A DNA stretch of 64,000 bases, taken from the NCBI GenBank assembly GCA_045656005.1, contig JAZOQG010000003.1, positions 1 to 64,000 of the forward strand, in the 5' to 3' direction. The stretch's first letter is position 1, and every line of letters begins with the position of its first letter. This DNA is from JAZNQN01 sp045656005 (GTDB lineage: Bacteria > Bacillota > Clostridia > UMGS1883 > UMGS1540). This document shows, piece by piece, positions 42,722 to 50,365 of this stretch. Position numbers and translations under genes: made by a program. The notes under the pieces were generated by a model. That model saw only the letters and a list, made by a program, of their open reading frames with translations. It did no database searches and had not been told where the DNA came from.

Positions 42722-43636
42722 ATGAAAAACAAATTACTTACAAACACATTTATGGTAGGGCTTATAGCTATATTTTGTTGTGCTCTTTGGGGAAGTGCAA
42801 CGCCGTTTATTAAAATAGGGTATCAGCTCATACTTCCGCAGAAAAATGTGCCGTCAACAATTTTGTTTGCAGGAATAAGATTTATGTTTGCAGGAATTAT
42901 TACCGTTCTGATTTACAGTATCGGCAGACGTAAATTTTTATACCCCAAAAAAGAAAATTTTGGAAAGGTACTTCATGTAAGTGCTTTCCAGACCATACTG
43001 CAGTACATATTCTTTTATGTTGGACTTTCAAACACATCAGGTGTGAAAGGAACAATTTTAAGCGGAACAAGTGCATTTTTTGCACTTATTATTGCAAGTG
43101 TTATATTCAAACAGGAAAAACTTACATTCCGCAAAATATTTGGTTGCATTCTGGGATTTGCAGGTATAATTTTAATAAATCTTGACGGGCTTGAGTTTAC
43201 TATGAATTTCACAGGTGACTGCTTTGTGTTATTTTCTGCTGTGGCACTTGCGTTTTCCTCGGTGCTTATGAAAAAGTATTCAAAGGACGAAGACCCTGTT
43301 GTGATAAGCGGGTATCAGTTTATTATCGGCGGAATAGTAATGATAATTGTGGGTCTCTTATTCGGCGGAGTTATAAAAATTGAAAGCGGGAAAGCTATGG
43401 CTGTGCTTACATATCTTTCGTTTTTATCGGCAGTTGCATATGCGCTTTGGGGAATGCTTTTAAAACACAACAACGTGTCAAAGGTTACAATTTATAATTT
43501 TATGACACCTGTATCGGGAGTTATCCTTTCAAATTTACTCCTTACGGAGCAAAGCGGTGTTTCTGCACTTAATATTCTTTTAACTTTGGTGCTCGTTTGC
43601 TCGGGAATAATACTCCTTAATTACAAAAAAGAGTAA
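42722..43636 (+). CDS. EamA/DMT-family transporter
   Basis: This is an integral membrane exporter-type protein of 304 residues with ten predicted helices and the internal duplication typical of two EamA repeats (residues about 10-150 and 160-300). The first repeat begins IFCCALWGSATPFIKIGYQL. The second contains ALAFSSVLMKKYSK and ALWGMLLKHNNVSKVTIYNF. The family exports metabolites, amino acids or drugs; the substrate is unknown. It has a GGAGAG ribosome site and is the last gene of the operon. The rpsF promoter begins eight bases after its stop codon. Confidence 0.9.
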   Translation: MKNKLLTNTFMVGLIAIFCCALWGSATPFIKIGYQLILPQKNVPSTILFAGIRFMFAGIITVLIYSIGRRKFLYPKKENFGKVLHVSAFQTILQYIFFYVGLSNTSGVKGTILSGTSAFFALIIASVIFKQEKLTFRKIFGCILGFAGIILINLDGLEFTMNFTGDCFVLFSAVALAFSSVLMKKYSKDEDPVVISGYQFIIGGIVMIIVGLLFGGVIKIESGKAMAVLTYLSFLSAVAYALWGMLLKHNNVSKVTIYNFMTPVSGVILSNLLLTEQSGVSALNILLTLVLVCSGIILLNYKKE

Positions 43637-43643
43637 AAAACTC

Positions 43644-43704
43644 TTGACAAAAAGAGGAAATGCCTTTATAATAGATAAGTATCCTTGCTCTGCACGGGCA
43701 GAGC
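43644..43704 (+). promoter_or_regulatory. Promoter and leader hairpin of rpsF-ssb-rpsR
   Basis: Consensus TTGACA (43644-43649), a 17-bp spacer and TATAAT (43667-43672). Within the first 30 nt of the transcript lies a perfect 7-bp hairpin, GCTCTGC-acgg-GCAGAGC (43687-43704). S6:S18-binding leaders regulate this operon in many bacteria, but I do not see the exposed CCG expected for that motif. Confidence 0.75.
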
Positions 43705-43730
43705 CATTAGTCCAAAAGGAGGTGTAAATA

Positions 43731-44018
43731 ATGAACAAGTACGAAACAATCTTTGTCCTTGACAGTGCCCTTTCCGAAGAAGAAATTACAGCTTTGCAGG
43801 AAAAATTTACAAACCTTATCTCCAAGGCGGGCGAAATTGAGAGCGTAGATGTATGGGGAAAACGCCGTTTGGCTTATCCTATCAACTACAAGACAGAAGG
43901 TTACTACGTATTGGTAAACTTCAAAAGTCAGCCTGATTTCCCGAAGGAGCTTGAGCGTGTTTACGGCATAACAGAAGGCGTTTTGCGCACAATTGTTGTT
44001 CGCCGTGATGAAGAGTAA
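43731..44018 (+). CDS. rpsF: 30S ribosomal protein bS6
   Basis: bS6 is a platform protein of the small subunit that binds bS18. It has 95 residues, the usual size. It begins NKYETIFVLDSALSEEEI, and the central VDVWGKRRLAYPINYKTEGYY block is the family signature. It has an AAGGAGG ribosome site and a strong promoter 60 bp upstream. It is the first gene of the conserved rpsF-ssb-rpsR operon. Confidence 0.98.
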   Translation: MNKYETIFVLDSALSEEEITALQEKFTNLISKAGEIESVDVWGKRRLAYPINYKTEGYYVLVNFKSQPDFPKELERVYGITEGVLRTIVVRRDEE

Positions 44019-44035
44019 TGGAGGTTTGAGAAATT

Positions 44036-44464
44036 ATGCTTAATAAAGCAATCCTTGTTGGAAGACTTACTCGTGATCCCGAGCTTAAGTCAACAACCAA
44101 CGGCACTTCTGTATTAAACTTCACGGTAGCCATTACAAGAAAGTATAAAGACGCAAACGGCGAAAGACAGAGCGATTTTATAAATTGCGTGGCTTTCCGT
44201 CAGACTGCTGAATTTATTAACAATTACTTTAAAAAAGGTAATATGATTTCTATTGATGGCACAATTCAGACCCGTACATGGGATGACAATGAGGGTAAAC
44301 GTCACTACGTTACCGAGGTTATGGTAAATGATGCAGGATTTATCGAAAGCAAAAGAGAAATGGATGCAGGCGGTGCTCCGGCACGTGAGGCTGCAACAGA
44401 TACTCTGCCTGATATGCCCGCAGAATTTTCTGCCGATGTAACTGATGACGATTTGCCGTTCTAA
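44036..44464 (+). CDS. ssb: Single-stranded DNA-binding protein
   Basis: SSB coats single-stranded DNA during replication and repair. It has 142 residues. The OB fold begins MLNKAILVGRLTRDPELKST and includes INCVAFRQTAEFI and KGNMISIDGTIQTRTW. The acidic C-terminal tip, DVTDDDLPF, recruits partner proteins. It sits 17 bp after rpsF and 25 bp before rpsR, the standard order. Confidence 0.97.
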   Translation: MLNKAILVGRLTRDPELKSTTNGTSVLNFTVAITRKYKDANGERQSDFINCVAFRQTAEFINNYFKKGNMISIDGTIQTRTWDDNEGKRHYVTEVMVNDAGFIESKREMDAGGAPAREAATDTLPDMPAEFSADVTDDDLPF

Positions 44465-44489
44465 AATTTTTGAAAGGAGCGAGTCAATC

Positions 44490-44738
44490 ATGGAAAAGGA
44501 AAAGAATGAAAGAACTTTCCGCGCAAGAAAGGCAAAGAAAAAAGTTTGTGCTTTCTGTGCAGATAAAGTTGAACATATCGATTACAAAGATGTTGCACGT
44601 CTTCGTCGCTATATTTCAGAAAGAGGAAAGATTTTACCTCGTCGTATAACAGGAACATGTGCAAAACATCAGCGTCAGTTGACACTCGAAATCAAAAGAG
44701 CTCGTCACATCGCACTTCTTCCTTACTCATCTGAGTAG
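44490..44738 (+). CDS. rpsR: 30S ribosomal protein bS18 (zinc-type, C+)
   Basis: bS18 has 82 residues. The core IDYKDVARLRRYISERGKIL is the family signature, and RRITGTCAKHQRQL follows. Cysteines in CAFCADK together with C-A-K-H form the zinc site of C+ type S18 proteins. The start at 44490 follows GAAAGGAG; an in-frame extension into ssb is rejected. A long hairpin at 44765-44792 follows. Confidence 0.97.
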   Translation: MEKEKNERTFRARKAKKKVCAFCADKVEHIDYKDVARLRRYISERGKILPRRITGTCAKHQRQLTLEIKRARHIALLPYSSE

Positions 44739-44764
44739 GATTTAACTAATTCCAATGAAAAGCA

Positions 44765-44792
44765 GGGTGTAAAAAAGAGTTTTTTTACACCC
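44765..44792 (+). terminator. Terminator of the rpsF operon
   Basis: GGGTGTAAAAAA pairs with TTTTTTACACCC around a short loop, about 27 bp after the rpsR stop. The downstream T-run is weak (TCTTGTTTATT). Confidence 0.65.
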
Positions 44793-44814
44793 TCTTGTTT
44801 ATTACGTTTCTTGC

Positions 44815-44843
44815 CCTTTGTGGTCTGGACTTTTTTACATTCC
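44815..44843 (-). repeat. Half copy (copy 4) of the three-way-junction repeat
   Basis: On the minus strand GGAATGTAAAAAAGTCCAGA followed by CCACAAAG matches the 5' arm of copies 1-3. No matching palindromic arm or second stem strand lies nearby. It sits 12 bp upstream of the tRNA-Arg gene. Confidence 0.65.
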
Positions 44844-44854
44844 ATTATGAGTTT

Positions 44855-44929
44855 GTCTCGGTGGTCTAATGGATAAGATAGGGGATTCCGGTTCCTCTGA
44901 TACGGGTTCGATTCCTGTCCGGGACGCCA
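44855..44929 (+). tRNA. tRNA-Arg (anticodon CCG)
   Basis: A 75-nt cloverleaf. Acceptor GTCTCGG pairs with CCGGGAC (one G-U), the D arm is GTCT...AGAT, the anticodon stem GGGGA/TCCTC encloses loop TTCCGGT with anticodon CCG, the T arm is CGGGTTCGATTCCTG, and CCA is encoded. It reads CGG codons. Confidence 0.95.
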
Positions 44930-44930
44930 G

Positions 44931-44967
44931 AAAATAGCGTAGATTCCATCAAAATCTACGCTATTTT
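44931..44967 (+). terminator. Terminator of tRNA-Arg
   Basis: AAAATAGCGTAGATT pairs perfectly with AATCTACGCTATTTT around a 7-nt loop, two bases after the tRNA CCA end. Confidence 0.9.
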
Positions 44968-45007
44968 CAACGAAGTTGATATTTCACTAAAAATAATTTA
45001 AATCCAT

Positions 45008-45044
45008 AAAAAAGCACCAAACATACTTTTGTATATCTGGTGTC
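45008..45044 (-). terminator. Terminator of the XRE regulator gene
   Basis: On the minus strand ACACCAGATATAC-aaaa-GTATGTTTGGTGC is followed by TTTTTTATGG, overlapping the end of the regulator gene. Confidence 0.7.
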
Positions 45045-45243
45045 ATTCTTTTTCAAATTTAATAATATCTTCAACGTTACAATCTAAAACATAGCAAAGA
45101 GCATCCAAGGTTTTGGTGCTGATTGCTTCACCTTTTTTAATTCTGTGAATTGTATTGGCAGAAAAACCTTGTTTAAATATCAGGTAATATTCAGTTAATC
45201 CTTTTTTAAATAGTGTGTTGTAGAAAGGTTTATAACTAATCAT
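45043..45243 (-). CDS. Short XRE-family helix-turn-helix regulator
   Basis: This is a 66-residue DNA-binding protein consisting of little more than one Cro/C1-type helix-turn-helix (YYLIFKQGFSANTIHRIKKG, then ISTKTLDALCYVLDCNVEDI). The start ATG at 45243 follows GGTG by six bases; ATG at 45249 is the alternative, and a longer frame to 45354 crosses the operator region and is rejected. It is divergent from a GGDEF gene. The shared 130-bp region has two dyads, one filling the spacer of the GGDEF promoter, so this protein is the likely repressor of both genes. Confidence 0.85.
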   Translation of the reverse strand: MISYKPFYNTLFKKGLTEYYLIFKQGFSANTIHRIKKGEAISTKTLDALCYVLDCNVEDIIKFEKE

Positions 45244-45275
45244 TTCCATCACCAACATAATTTTATCATACTTAA

Positions 45276-45308
45276 AGTATTGACAATACTCAAAATATTG
45301 AGTATAAT
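45276..45308 (+). promoter_or_regulatory. GGDEF-gene promoter with embedded operator dyads
   Basis: Consensus TTGACA (45280-45285), a 17-bp spacer and TATAAT (45303-45308). ATACTCAA-aata-TTGAGTAT (45286-45305) is a perfect 8-bp dyad filling the spacer, and AGTATT-gac-AATACT (45276-45290) is a second dyad across the -35. A bound XRE dimer would exclude RNA polymerase. Confidence 0.75.
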
Positions 45309-45377
45309 TATTGTGCGGAATTGGTATAAATAATACCTGTAATTTACATAACAACGTTCAGAATAAGCGGGGAAAAA

Positions 45378-45950
45378 ATGAGAACATTATTAGTATTGAC
45401 AACAATTATAACAATATTATTTGTAGTTATTATATTAAAACTTTTGTTAAAAATTCGTATTCTTACTGAAAAAAATAAATATGTTGATGAAGCAAATATG
45501 TGGCACAAACTTGCGGTCACAGATGATTTAACGGGAGTTTATAATAGGAATGCATACAATTTGTATATTGATAAAAATATGAAAAACATTCAAAAAAAAT
45601 CAAGAGGGATTATTCTTTTTGATATTGATGATTTTAAAATGATTAATGATACAAAAGGGCACTTGGCGGGAGATGAAGTGCTGAAGAATGTTGCAAAAAA
45701 TCTTTTAAAGGTTTTTCCTGAACCCGAACATAGAGTCTTTCGGATAGGGGGAGATGAATTTTCAGTTTTAACTGAAGGTATTTCTGAAAATGAAATTATA
45801 AGACGTTTAATTCGCTTAAAAAAGTATCTTGCTATTGATGGTAATATAGGCTTATCAAAAGGCTATTCAATTATTAAAAATACTCCTGAAGAAGCGTTTG
45901 AGTTTGCAGATGAGATGCTTTATGCAGATAAGCTATCTAAAAAACCTTGA
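45378..45950 (+). CDS. Membrane-anchored diguanylate cyclase (GGDEF domain)
   Basis: This protein of 190 residues has one N-terminal transmembrane helix (LLVLTTIITILFVVIILKLL) and a single GGDEF domain. The active-site loop FRIGGDEFSVL is intact near residue 127, and the substrate region LTGVYNRNAYN and IILFDIDDFKMINDTKGH are present. The inhibitory I-site RxxD upstream of GGDEF is missing (EPEH instead), so product inhibition is unlikely. It would make cyclic di-GMP at the membrane. It is divergent from, and probably repressed by, the XRE protein. The glnA promoter overlaps its stop codon. Confidence 0.9.
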   Translation: MRTLLVLTTIITILFVVIILKLLLKIRILTEKNKYVDEANMWHKLAVTDDLTGVYNRNAYNLYIDKNMKNIQKKSRGIILFDIDDFKMINDTKGHLAGDEVLKNVAKNLLKVFPEPEHRVFRIGGDEFSVLTEGISENEIIRRLIRLKKYLAIDGNIGLSKGYSIIKNTPEEAFEFADEMLYADKLSKKP

Positions 45951-45975
45951 CAAAACCTTCAAAAACTTTTATAAT
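45947..45975 (+). promoter_or_regulatory. Sigma-A promoter of glnA
   Basis: Consensus TTGACA, a 17-bp spacer and TATAAT. The -35 box overlaps the TGA stop of the GGDEF gene. Confidence 0.85.
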
Positions 45976-46004
45976 TTAACTATGATTTTTATTGGAGGTA
46001 GAAT

Positions 46005-47429
46005 ATGGGAAAAACAGTTAAGGATATTTTAAACTTAATCAGCAAAAACAACATTAAAATGGTGGATTTTAAAATGGTTGACATTAACGGTCAGTTCCGC
46101 CATGTAACAATTCCTGCAGGGAATTTTTCCGAAGAAGTTATGAAAAACGGAATAGGGTTTGACGCTTCAAACTATGGTTATGCTGTTGTTGAAAAAAGCG
46201 ACATGGTATTTATTCCTGACCCTGACACCGCTATTATTGACCCATTTTGCCAGATACCCACTTTATCAATGACAGGTAATGCAATGATTATTGATAAACC
46301 TGAAAACCGTCCTTTAGCACAGTATCCAAGAAACATTGTGCTTTCAGCAGAGAAATATATGAGAGATATGGGCATTGCAGACAAAATGCTTATTCTCCCT
46401 GAATTTGAATTTTATCTTTTTGATGAAGTTTCGTGGGATGTAGCTCCAAACAGCATAGGCTTTAATGTTGATGCCGTTCAGGCGCACTGGAACAGCGGAT
46501 GCGAGGGAAGCGGTCTTGTTGTTGAAAAGCAGAAAAACTACCACATTGCAAAGCCTTTTGACGTTTCTTATGAAGCAAGAAGCGAAATGTGCATGCTTAT
46601 GGAAGAGATGGGCATAAAGCTTAACTACCACCATCCTGAAGTTGGTGCGGCAGGTCAGTTTGAAATTGAGCCTCATCTTGGCGAAATGTCAAAAATGGCT
46701 GACGCTACAATGATGATTAAATATATAATCCACAACACTGCAAGAAAATATGGTCTTTCCGCAACATTTATGCCAAAGCCTGTAATGGGTGAGGCGGGAA
46801 GCGGTATGCACGTTCATATGCAGCTTTTCAAAGACGGCAAGCCCGTGTTCTCCGATGACGCAGGATATGCAGGTTTAAGCCGAGATGCACACTACTTTAT
46901 GGGCGGACTTTTAAAACACATTTCCTCCCTTTGTGCACTTACAAATCCAAGCACAAACTCCTTCAAACGTCTTGTTCCAGGATTTGAAGCACCTGTTACA
47001 GTTGGTTATGCAACTTCAAACCGCAGTGCGGTAATTCGTATTCCTGCTTATGCAAAGGATGAAAATTTAAGACGTTTCGAGCTCAGAAATCCTGATGCTA
47101 CATGTAACCCATATTTCTGCTATGCTGCAATACTTATGGCAGGACTTGACGGTATCAAAAATAAAATAGACCCGCATGAAAACGGTTGGGGACCTTACGA
47201 CTTTAACCTTTACAAGTTAAGCGATGAGGAAAAGGCAAAGTTAAGCCACTTGCCCACTTCACTCGATGAAGCACTCACTGCCCTTGAAAATGACCATGAT
47301 TATCTCACGGCGGGCGGTGTATTCCCAGAGGAAATGCTTACTAAATTTATTGAAACAAAGAGAGCAGAGTGCAGAGCTTTGTCGGCAATTCCGCATCCTG
47401 CTGAATTTGATAAGTATTATAATTTATAA
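46005..47429 (+). CDS. glnA: Type I glutamine synthetase
   Basis: GlnA forms glutamine from glutamate, ammonia and ATP, the main ammonia-assimilation step. It has 474 residues. The N-terminal beta-grasp region contains VDFKMVDINGQFRHVTIPAG. Metal and glutamate contacts appear in ILPEFEFYLFDEV, GAAGQFEIEPHLGEM and the ATP/ammonia region AGSGMHVHMQLFKDG. NRSAVIRIPAYA is the glutamate-binding loop. It has GGAGG seven bases before the ATG, its own consensus promoter and a perfect terminator, so it is monocistronic. No GlnR operator was identified. Confidence 0.97.
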   Translation: MGKTVKDILNLISKNNIKMVDFKMVDINGQFRHVTIPAGNFSEEVMKNGIGFDASNYGYAVVEKSDMVFIPDPDTAIIDPFCQIPTLSMTGNAMIIDKPENRPLAQYPRNIVLSAEKYMRDMGIADKMLILPEFEFYLFDEVSWDVAPNSIGFNVDAVQAHWNSGCEGSGLVVEKQKNYHIAKPFDVSYEARSEMCMLMEEMGIKLNYHHPEVGAAGQFEIEPHLGEMSKMADATMMIKYIIHNTARKYGLSATFMPKPVMGEAGSGMHVHMQLFKDGKPVFSDDAGYAGLSRDAHYFMGGLLKHISSLCALTNPSTNSFKRLVPGFEAPVTVGYATSNRSAVIRIPAYAKDENLRRFELRNPDATCNPYFCYAAILMAGLDGIKNKIDPHENGWGPYDFNLYKLSDEEKAKLSHLPTSLDEALTALENDHDYLTAGGVFPEEMLTKFIETKRAECRALSAIPHPAEFDKYYNL

Positions 47430-47440
47430 TTTGGCTTTTT

Positions 47441-47475
47441 ATGGGCTGTGACAAAAATTGTCACAGCCCATTTTT
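47441..47475 (+). terminator. Terminator of glnA
   Basis: ATGGGCTGTGACAA-aaa-TTGTCACAGCCCAT is a perfect 14-bp stem followed by TTTTTAATTA. Also usable by the convergent gene at 47478. Confidence 0.95.
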
Positions 47476-47477
47476 AA

Positions 47478-47900
47478 TTACTGTTCATGAGAACATCCTG
47501 CAACACAAAGTGTTAAACATGCAGTTTCAGAAATTGTAAGTGAAAGGAAGAAAAGGAGAGCACCGGTTATAATTGCGCCTATTATGCTTGTAGCTGCAAA
47601 TGTTATAGCAAGAAGAATTACGGATGCTAAAGCTGTTCCGAGTATTCCCAAAAGAAGGGCGGGAAGAACATCGCAAATGCATCTTCGCACATCATAGCCT
47701 CTCACAAGAGCACTCGTAAGAAGCACTACGGCAAGGTAAACCAAAGCAATACCCAACGTTACCCACAAAAATGCAGGGGTTACTGTTATTACAGCAGTTA
47801 TTGTTAAAAATGCCGTAATGATACCTATAATAAGTGATGCTATAACTGCCAAAGCTGTGCAACCATTATTGCATCGGCAACTGCAATTAAAGTTTGACAT
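47478..47900 (-). CDS. Small cysteine-capped membrane protein
   Basis: This hypothetical integral membrane protein has 140 residues and four predicted helices (for example LIIGIITAFLTITAVITVTP). Both termini are cysteine-rich and lie outside the helices: the N terminus is SNFNCSCRCNNGC, the C terminus ETACLTLCVAGCSHEQ, and a loop holds RRCICD. The cysteines could bind metal or form disulfides. It has a GGAGGTGA ribosome site ten bases upstream. It is a single gene facing glnA and I do not recognise the family. Confidence 0.75.
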   Translation of the reverse strand: MSNFNCSCRCNNGCTALAVIASLIIGIITAFLTITAVITVTPAFLWVTLGIALVYLAVVLLTSALVRGYDVRRCICDVLPALLLGILGTALASVILLAITFAATSIIGAIITGALLFFLSLTISETACLTLCVAGCSHEQ

Positions 47901-48044
47901 TAATAAATCACCTCCATACCCAATATATGCTTAAATTTCATTTTAGTGCATTTATGAGGTTATGAATGGTTTCTGTTCCTTATATTACATTTGATTTAAT
48001 AATGCTAACATGTTATTATAAATGTATGGAAAGGAGAAATCACT

Positions 48045-48650
48045 ATGAAAAAAACAATTAAAAATGCAATTATAATTACTGTGGCGGGAGCGGCTTTGTC
48101 TGCAAATGTGGTGGCGGCAAGCCACAAGGTATCAAAAGGAGATACCATGTGGAAGATTGCCATGAAATATCAGGTTGGTGTCAGCGAGCTTATAAGTGCA
48201 AATCCGCAGATAGAAAATTTTGATTTGATATATCCCGGTCAGATGATTAATATTCCCTCTGTAAGCTCTGATGTGCAAAAATATGAAAAAGAGGTTATAA
48301 GGCTGGTAAATGAAATAAGACGCGAAAATGGACTTTCGGCACTTTCGGAAAATTGGGAGCTTAGTCGCGTGGCAAGATATAAGTCACAGGACATGAAAGA
48401 CAACAATTACTTTTCTCACACATCTCCTACATACGGCTCGCCGTTTAAAATGATTAAAGATTTTGGCATTTCGTATAAAAGTGCAGGGGAAAATATTGCA
48501 AAAGGATATAAAACACCTCAGGCGGTTGTAAATTCGTGGATGAATTCATCAGGACACAGAGCGAACATTTTGAATTCGTCATACAATACCATAGGTGTCG
48601 GATATGTGGCAAGCGGAAACTATTGGACACAAATGTTTATAAAAAAATAA
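48045..48650 (+). CDS. Secreted LysM-CAP protein (YkwD/SafA-like)
   Basis: This exported protein of 201 residues has a signal peptide (residues 1-25, ending VVAAS), a LysM peptidoglycan-binding domain (HKVSKGDTMWKIAMKYQVGV, residues about 27-72) and a C-terminal CAP/SCP domain (residues about 82-200). The CAP signatures are SRVARYKSQDMKDNNYFSHT and WMNSSGHRANILNS. The SCP tetrad-like residues His, Glu and His are present (YFSHT, AGENIA, SGHRAN). This combination is common in clostridial wall and spore-coat proteins. It has a GAAAGGAG ribosome site and a bidirectional terminator after the stop. Confidence 0.9.
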   Translation: MKKTIKNAIIITVAGAALSANVVAASHKVSKGDTMWKIAMKYQVGVSELISANPQIENFDLIYPGQMINIPSVSSDVQKYEKEVIRLVNEIRRENGLSALSENWELSRVARYKSQDMKDNNYFSHTSPTYGSPFKMIKDFGISYKSAGENIAKGYKTPQAVVNSWMNSSGHRANILNSSYNTIGVGYVASGNYWTQMFIKK

Positions 48651-48684
48651 AAATAAATCCCGCAATACGCGGGATTTATTTTTA
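48651..48684 (+). terminator. Bidirectional terminator between the LysM-CAP gene and purC
   Basis: AAATAAATCCCGC-aata-CGCGGGATTTATTTTTATTT, an 11-13 bp stem lying in the 43-bp convergent gap. Confidence 0.9.
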
Positions 48685-48693
48685 TTTATACTA

Positions 48694-49377
48694 TTATCTG
48701 TTTAAGATAAGCTTTGTAAGTTCAACGGGTTCAACAATTTTACCGTCTTTATAAACACGCATGTTACCTGATGCAATTTCGTCAATCAAGATAACTTCAC
48801 CGTTATTATAACCGAATTCGAATTTGATATCCCAAAGGTCAAGACCGATTGATTTTAAGTCATCAGCAACAATTTTTGTAATTTTAAGTGTCTGCTCTTT
48901 CATGCTTTCAAAAAGCTCGGGAGACATAACACCAAGAGCTGCAAGACCTTCACCTGTTACGAGGGGATCGCCCTTTTCGTCATTTTTAAATGTACATTCA
49001 ACGTATCCGCCTTCAAGGGGAGTTCCATCTTCAATGTATTCACCATATCTGCGGATAAAGCTTCCTGTTGCAACAAGACGGCAGATAACTTCAAGACCAT
49101 GTCCGAATACTTTGCCCGGCAAAACTTCCATTGTTGCATTTTCAACATCCGCACTTACATAGTGAGTTTTAATTCCTGCTTTTTTGAGAAGCTCGAAATA
49201 GAGAACGGAAGTTTCGAGGTTTGCTTTTCCTATACCTTCGATTGTAAGACCAACGCTGTTTTCACCGGGATCGAAAACGCCGTCTTTTCCTGTGCAGTCA
49301 TCTTTGAATTTAAGCAATACGTTTCCGTTTTCAAGTGAATAAACGTCTTTTGTTTTTCCTTCGTAAATCTTCTTCAT
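48694..49377 (-). CDS. purC: Phosphoribosylaminoimidazole-succinocarboxamide synthase
   Basis: SAICAR synthase of purine biosynthesis has 227 residues. It begins KKIYEGKTKDVYSLENGNVL. The signature LKFKDDCTGKDGVFDPGE lies near residue 24 and GLDLWDIKFEFGY near residue 182, followed by the metal-binding LIDEIASGNMRVYKDG. It has an AAGGAG ribosome site eight bases upstream. No other pur genes are adjacent, so purC is detached from the usual pur operon. No purine riboswitch was seen upstream. Confidence 0.96.
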   Translation of the reverse strand: MKKIYEGKTKDVYSLENGNVLLKFKDDCTGKDGVFDPGENSVGLTIEGIGKANLETSVLYFELLKKAGIKTHYVSADVENATMEVLPGKVFGHGLEVICRLVATGSFIRRYGEYIEDGTPLEGGYVECTFKNDEKGDPLVTGEGLAALGVMSPELFESMKEQTLKITKIVADDLKSIGLDLWDIKFEFGYNNGEVILIDEIASGNMRVYKDGKIVEPVELTKLILNR

Positions 49378-49536
49378 TTACAGCACTCCTTTTAAATCTA
49401 ATAGAAATATTTTACCACACTTTTTTTTATATGTATAGTTTTTTTTGAAAAAAATTTTTATTTCTTTAAATTTTAACAAAAAAACATTTATTTTTTGCTC
49501 TTCGTATGTTATACTTAAGGCGGGAGATGAGAGAAA

Positions 49537-49611
49537 TTGAGACTTTTTAAAAAGTTTTGTGTGTTTTGGGATAACTTACTAAATCCAATAGCAGAGGGCA
49601 GAATAAGATAA
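49537..49611 (+). CDS. Candidate 24-codon leader ORF in front of birA
   Basis: A TTG start, about ten bases after GGGAG, opens a 24-codon frame reading RLFKKFCVFWDNLLNPIAEG after the initiator, with stop TAA at 49609-49611. The birA ATG follows one base later, so birA is probably translated by coupling, since birA has no ribosome site of its own except inside this frame. The peptide is short, hydrophobic and basic. It may be only a translational leader. Confidence 0.4.
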   Translation: MRLFKKFCVFWDNLLNPIAEGRIR

Positions 49612-49612
49612 A

Positions 49613-50365
49613 ATGATAAATATTATTTATAAAAAAGAAACAAATTCTACGAATACTGATGCCAAAGAGCTTGCAAAAAATGGTGCCTCAGAGGGCACTG
49701 TGGTAATCGCCGACAGGCAGACGGCAGGAAGAGGCAGAGTGGGGAAAAGTTTTTTTTCGCCCGATGCCACAGGTCTTTATTATTCCCTTATTTTAAGACC
49801 GCAGTTTTCTCTTGAGGAGATTACCTTTATAACAAGTGCTGCTGCAGTTTCTGCGGTGCGTGCCATAGAGGGGGTTTTGGGCATAAGATGCGGCATAAAA
49901 TGGGTTAACGACCTTTATCTTGAAGGGAAAAAGGTGTGCGGAATTTTATGCGAAGCAACGCCAGATTTCTATGGCGGAGCGGAGTATGTAATTTTAGGGA
50001 TAGGCATAAACCTTTTGCCGCCCGAGGGCGGTTTCCCTGAAGACATAAAAAATGTTGCAGGGGCAGTTTTGTCTGAGTGTGAAAATATAAGAGATGTAAA
50101 AATGAGTCTTGCAAATAGCATAACTGAAATATTCTTTGAATATTTCAGGGATTTTGAGAGTCACAGTTTTGTAAAAGAATATCAGAAGTTTTCTGTTATG
50201 GACGGAAATCCAATTACGGTTTTGGGAAATACTCCTTATAATGCAACTGCACTTTTTGTTGATGACGAGTGCAGACTGCATATCAAAAAAGAAAGCGGAG
50301 AGCGAGCCGTGCTTTCCTCAGGAGAAGTAAGCATCAAATTTAATAATCTTTATGAGCCGATATAA
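49613..50365 (+). CDS. birA: Biotin-protein ligase, catalytic form without DNA-binding domain
   Basis: This enzyme activates biotin to biotinyl-AMP and transfers it to carboxylase lysines. It has 250 residues. The ATP/biotin loop ADRQTAGRGRVGKSFFSP lies near residue 33, and GIKWVNDLYLEGKKVCGIL holds the catalytic lysine near residue 110. The N-terminal winged helix of regulatory BirA is missing, so it should not act as a repressor. The last 26 bp overlap the convergent AGCS symporter gene, and its terminator lies inside that gene's 3' end. Confidence 0.94.
   Translation: MINIIYKKETNSTNTDAKELAKNGASEGTVVIADRQTAGRGRVGKSFFSPDATGLYYSLILRPQFSLEEITFITSAAAVSAVRAIEGVLGIRCGIKWVNDLYLEGKKVCGILCEATPDFYGGAEYVILGIGINLLPPEGGFPEDIKNVAGAVLSECENIRDVKMSLANSITEIFFEYFRDFESHSFVKEYQKFSVMDGNPITVLGNTPYNATALFVDDECRLHIKKESGERAVLSSGEVSIKFNNLYEPI

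Noticed and set aside
43687..43704. Calling the rpsF leader hairpin an S6:S18 binding element
   Set aside because: Position is right, but the expected unpaired CCG is not visible in the loop.
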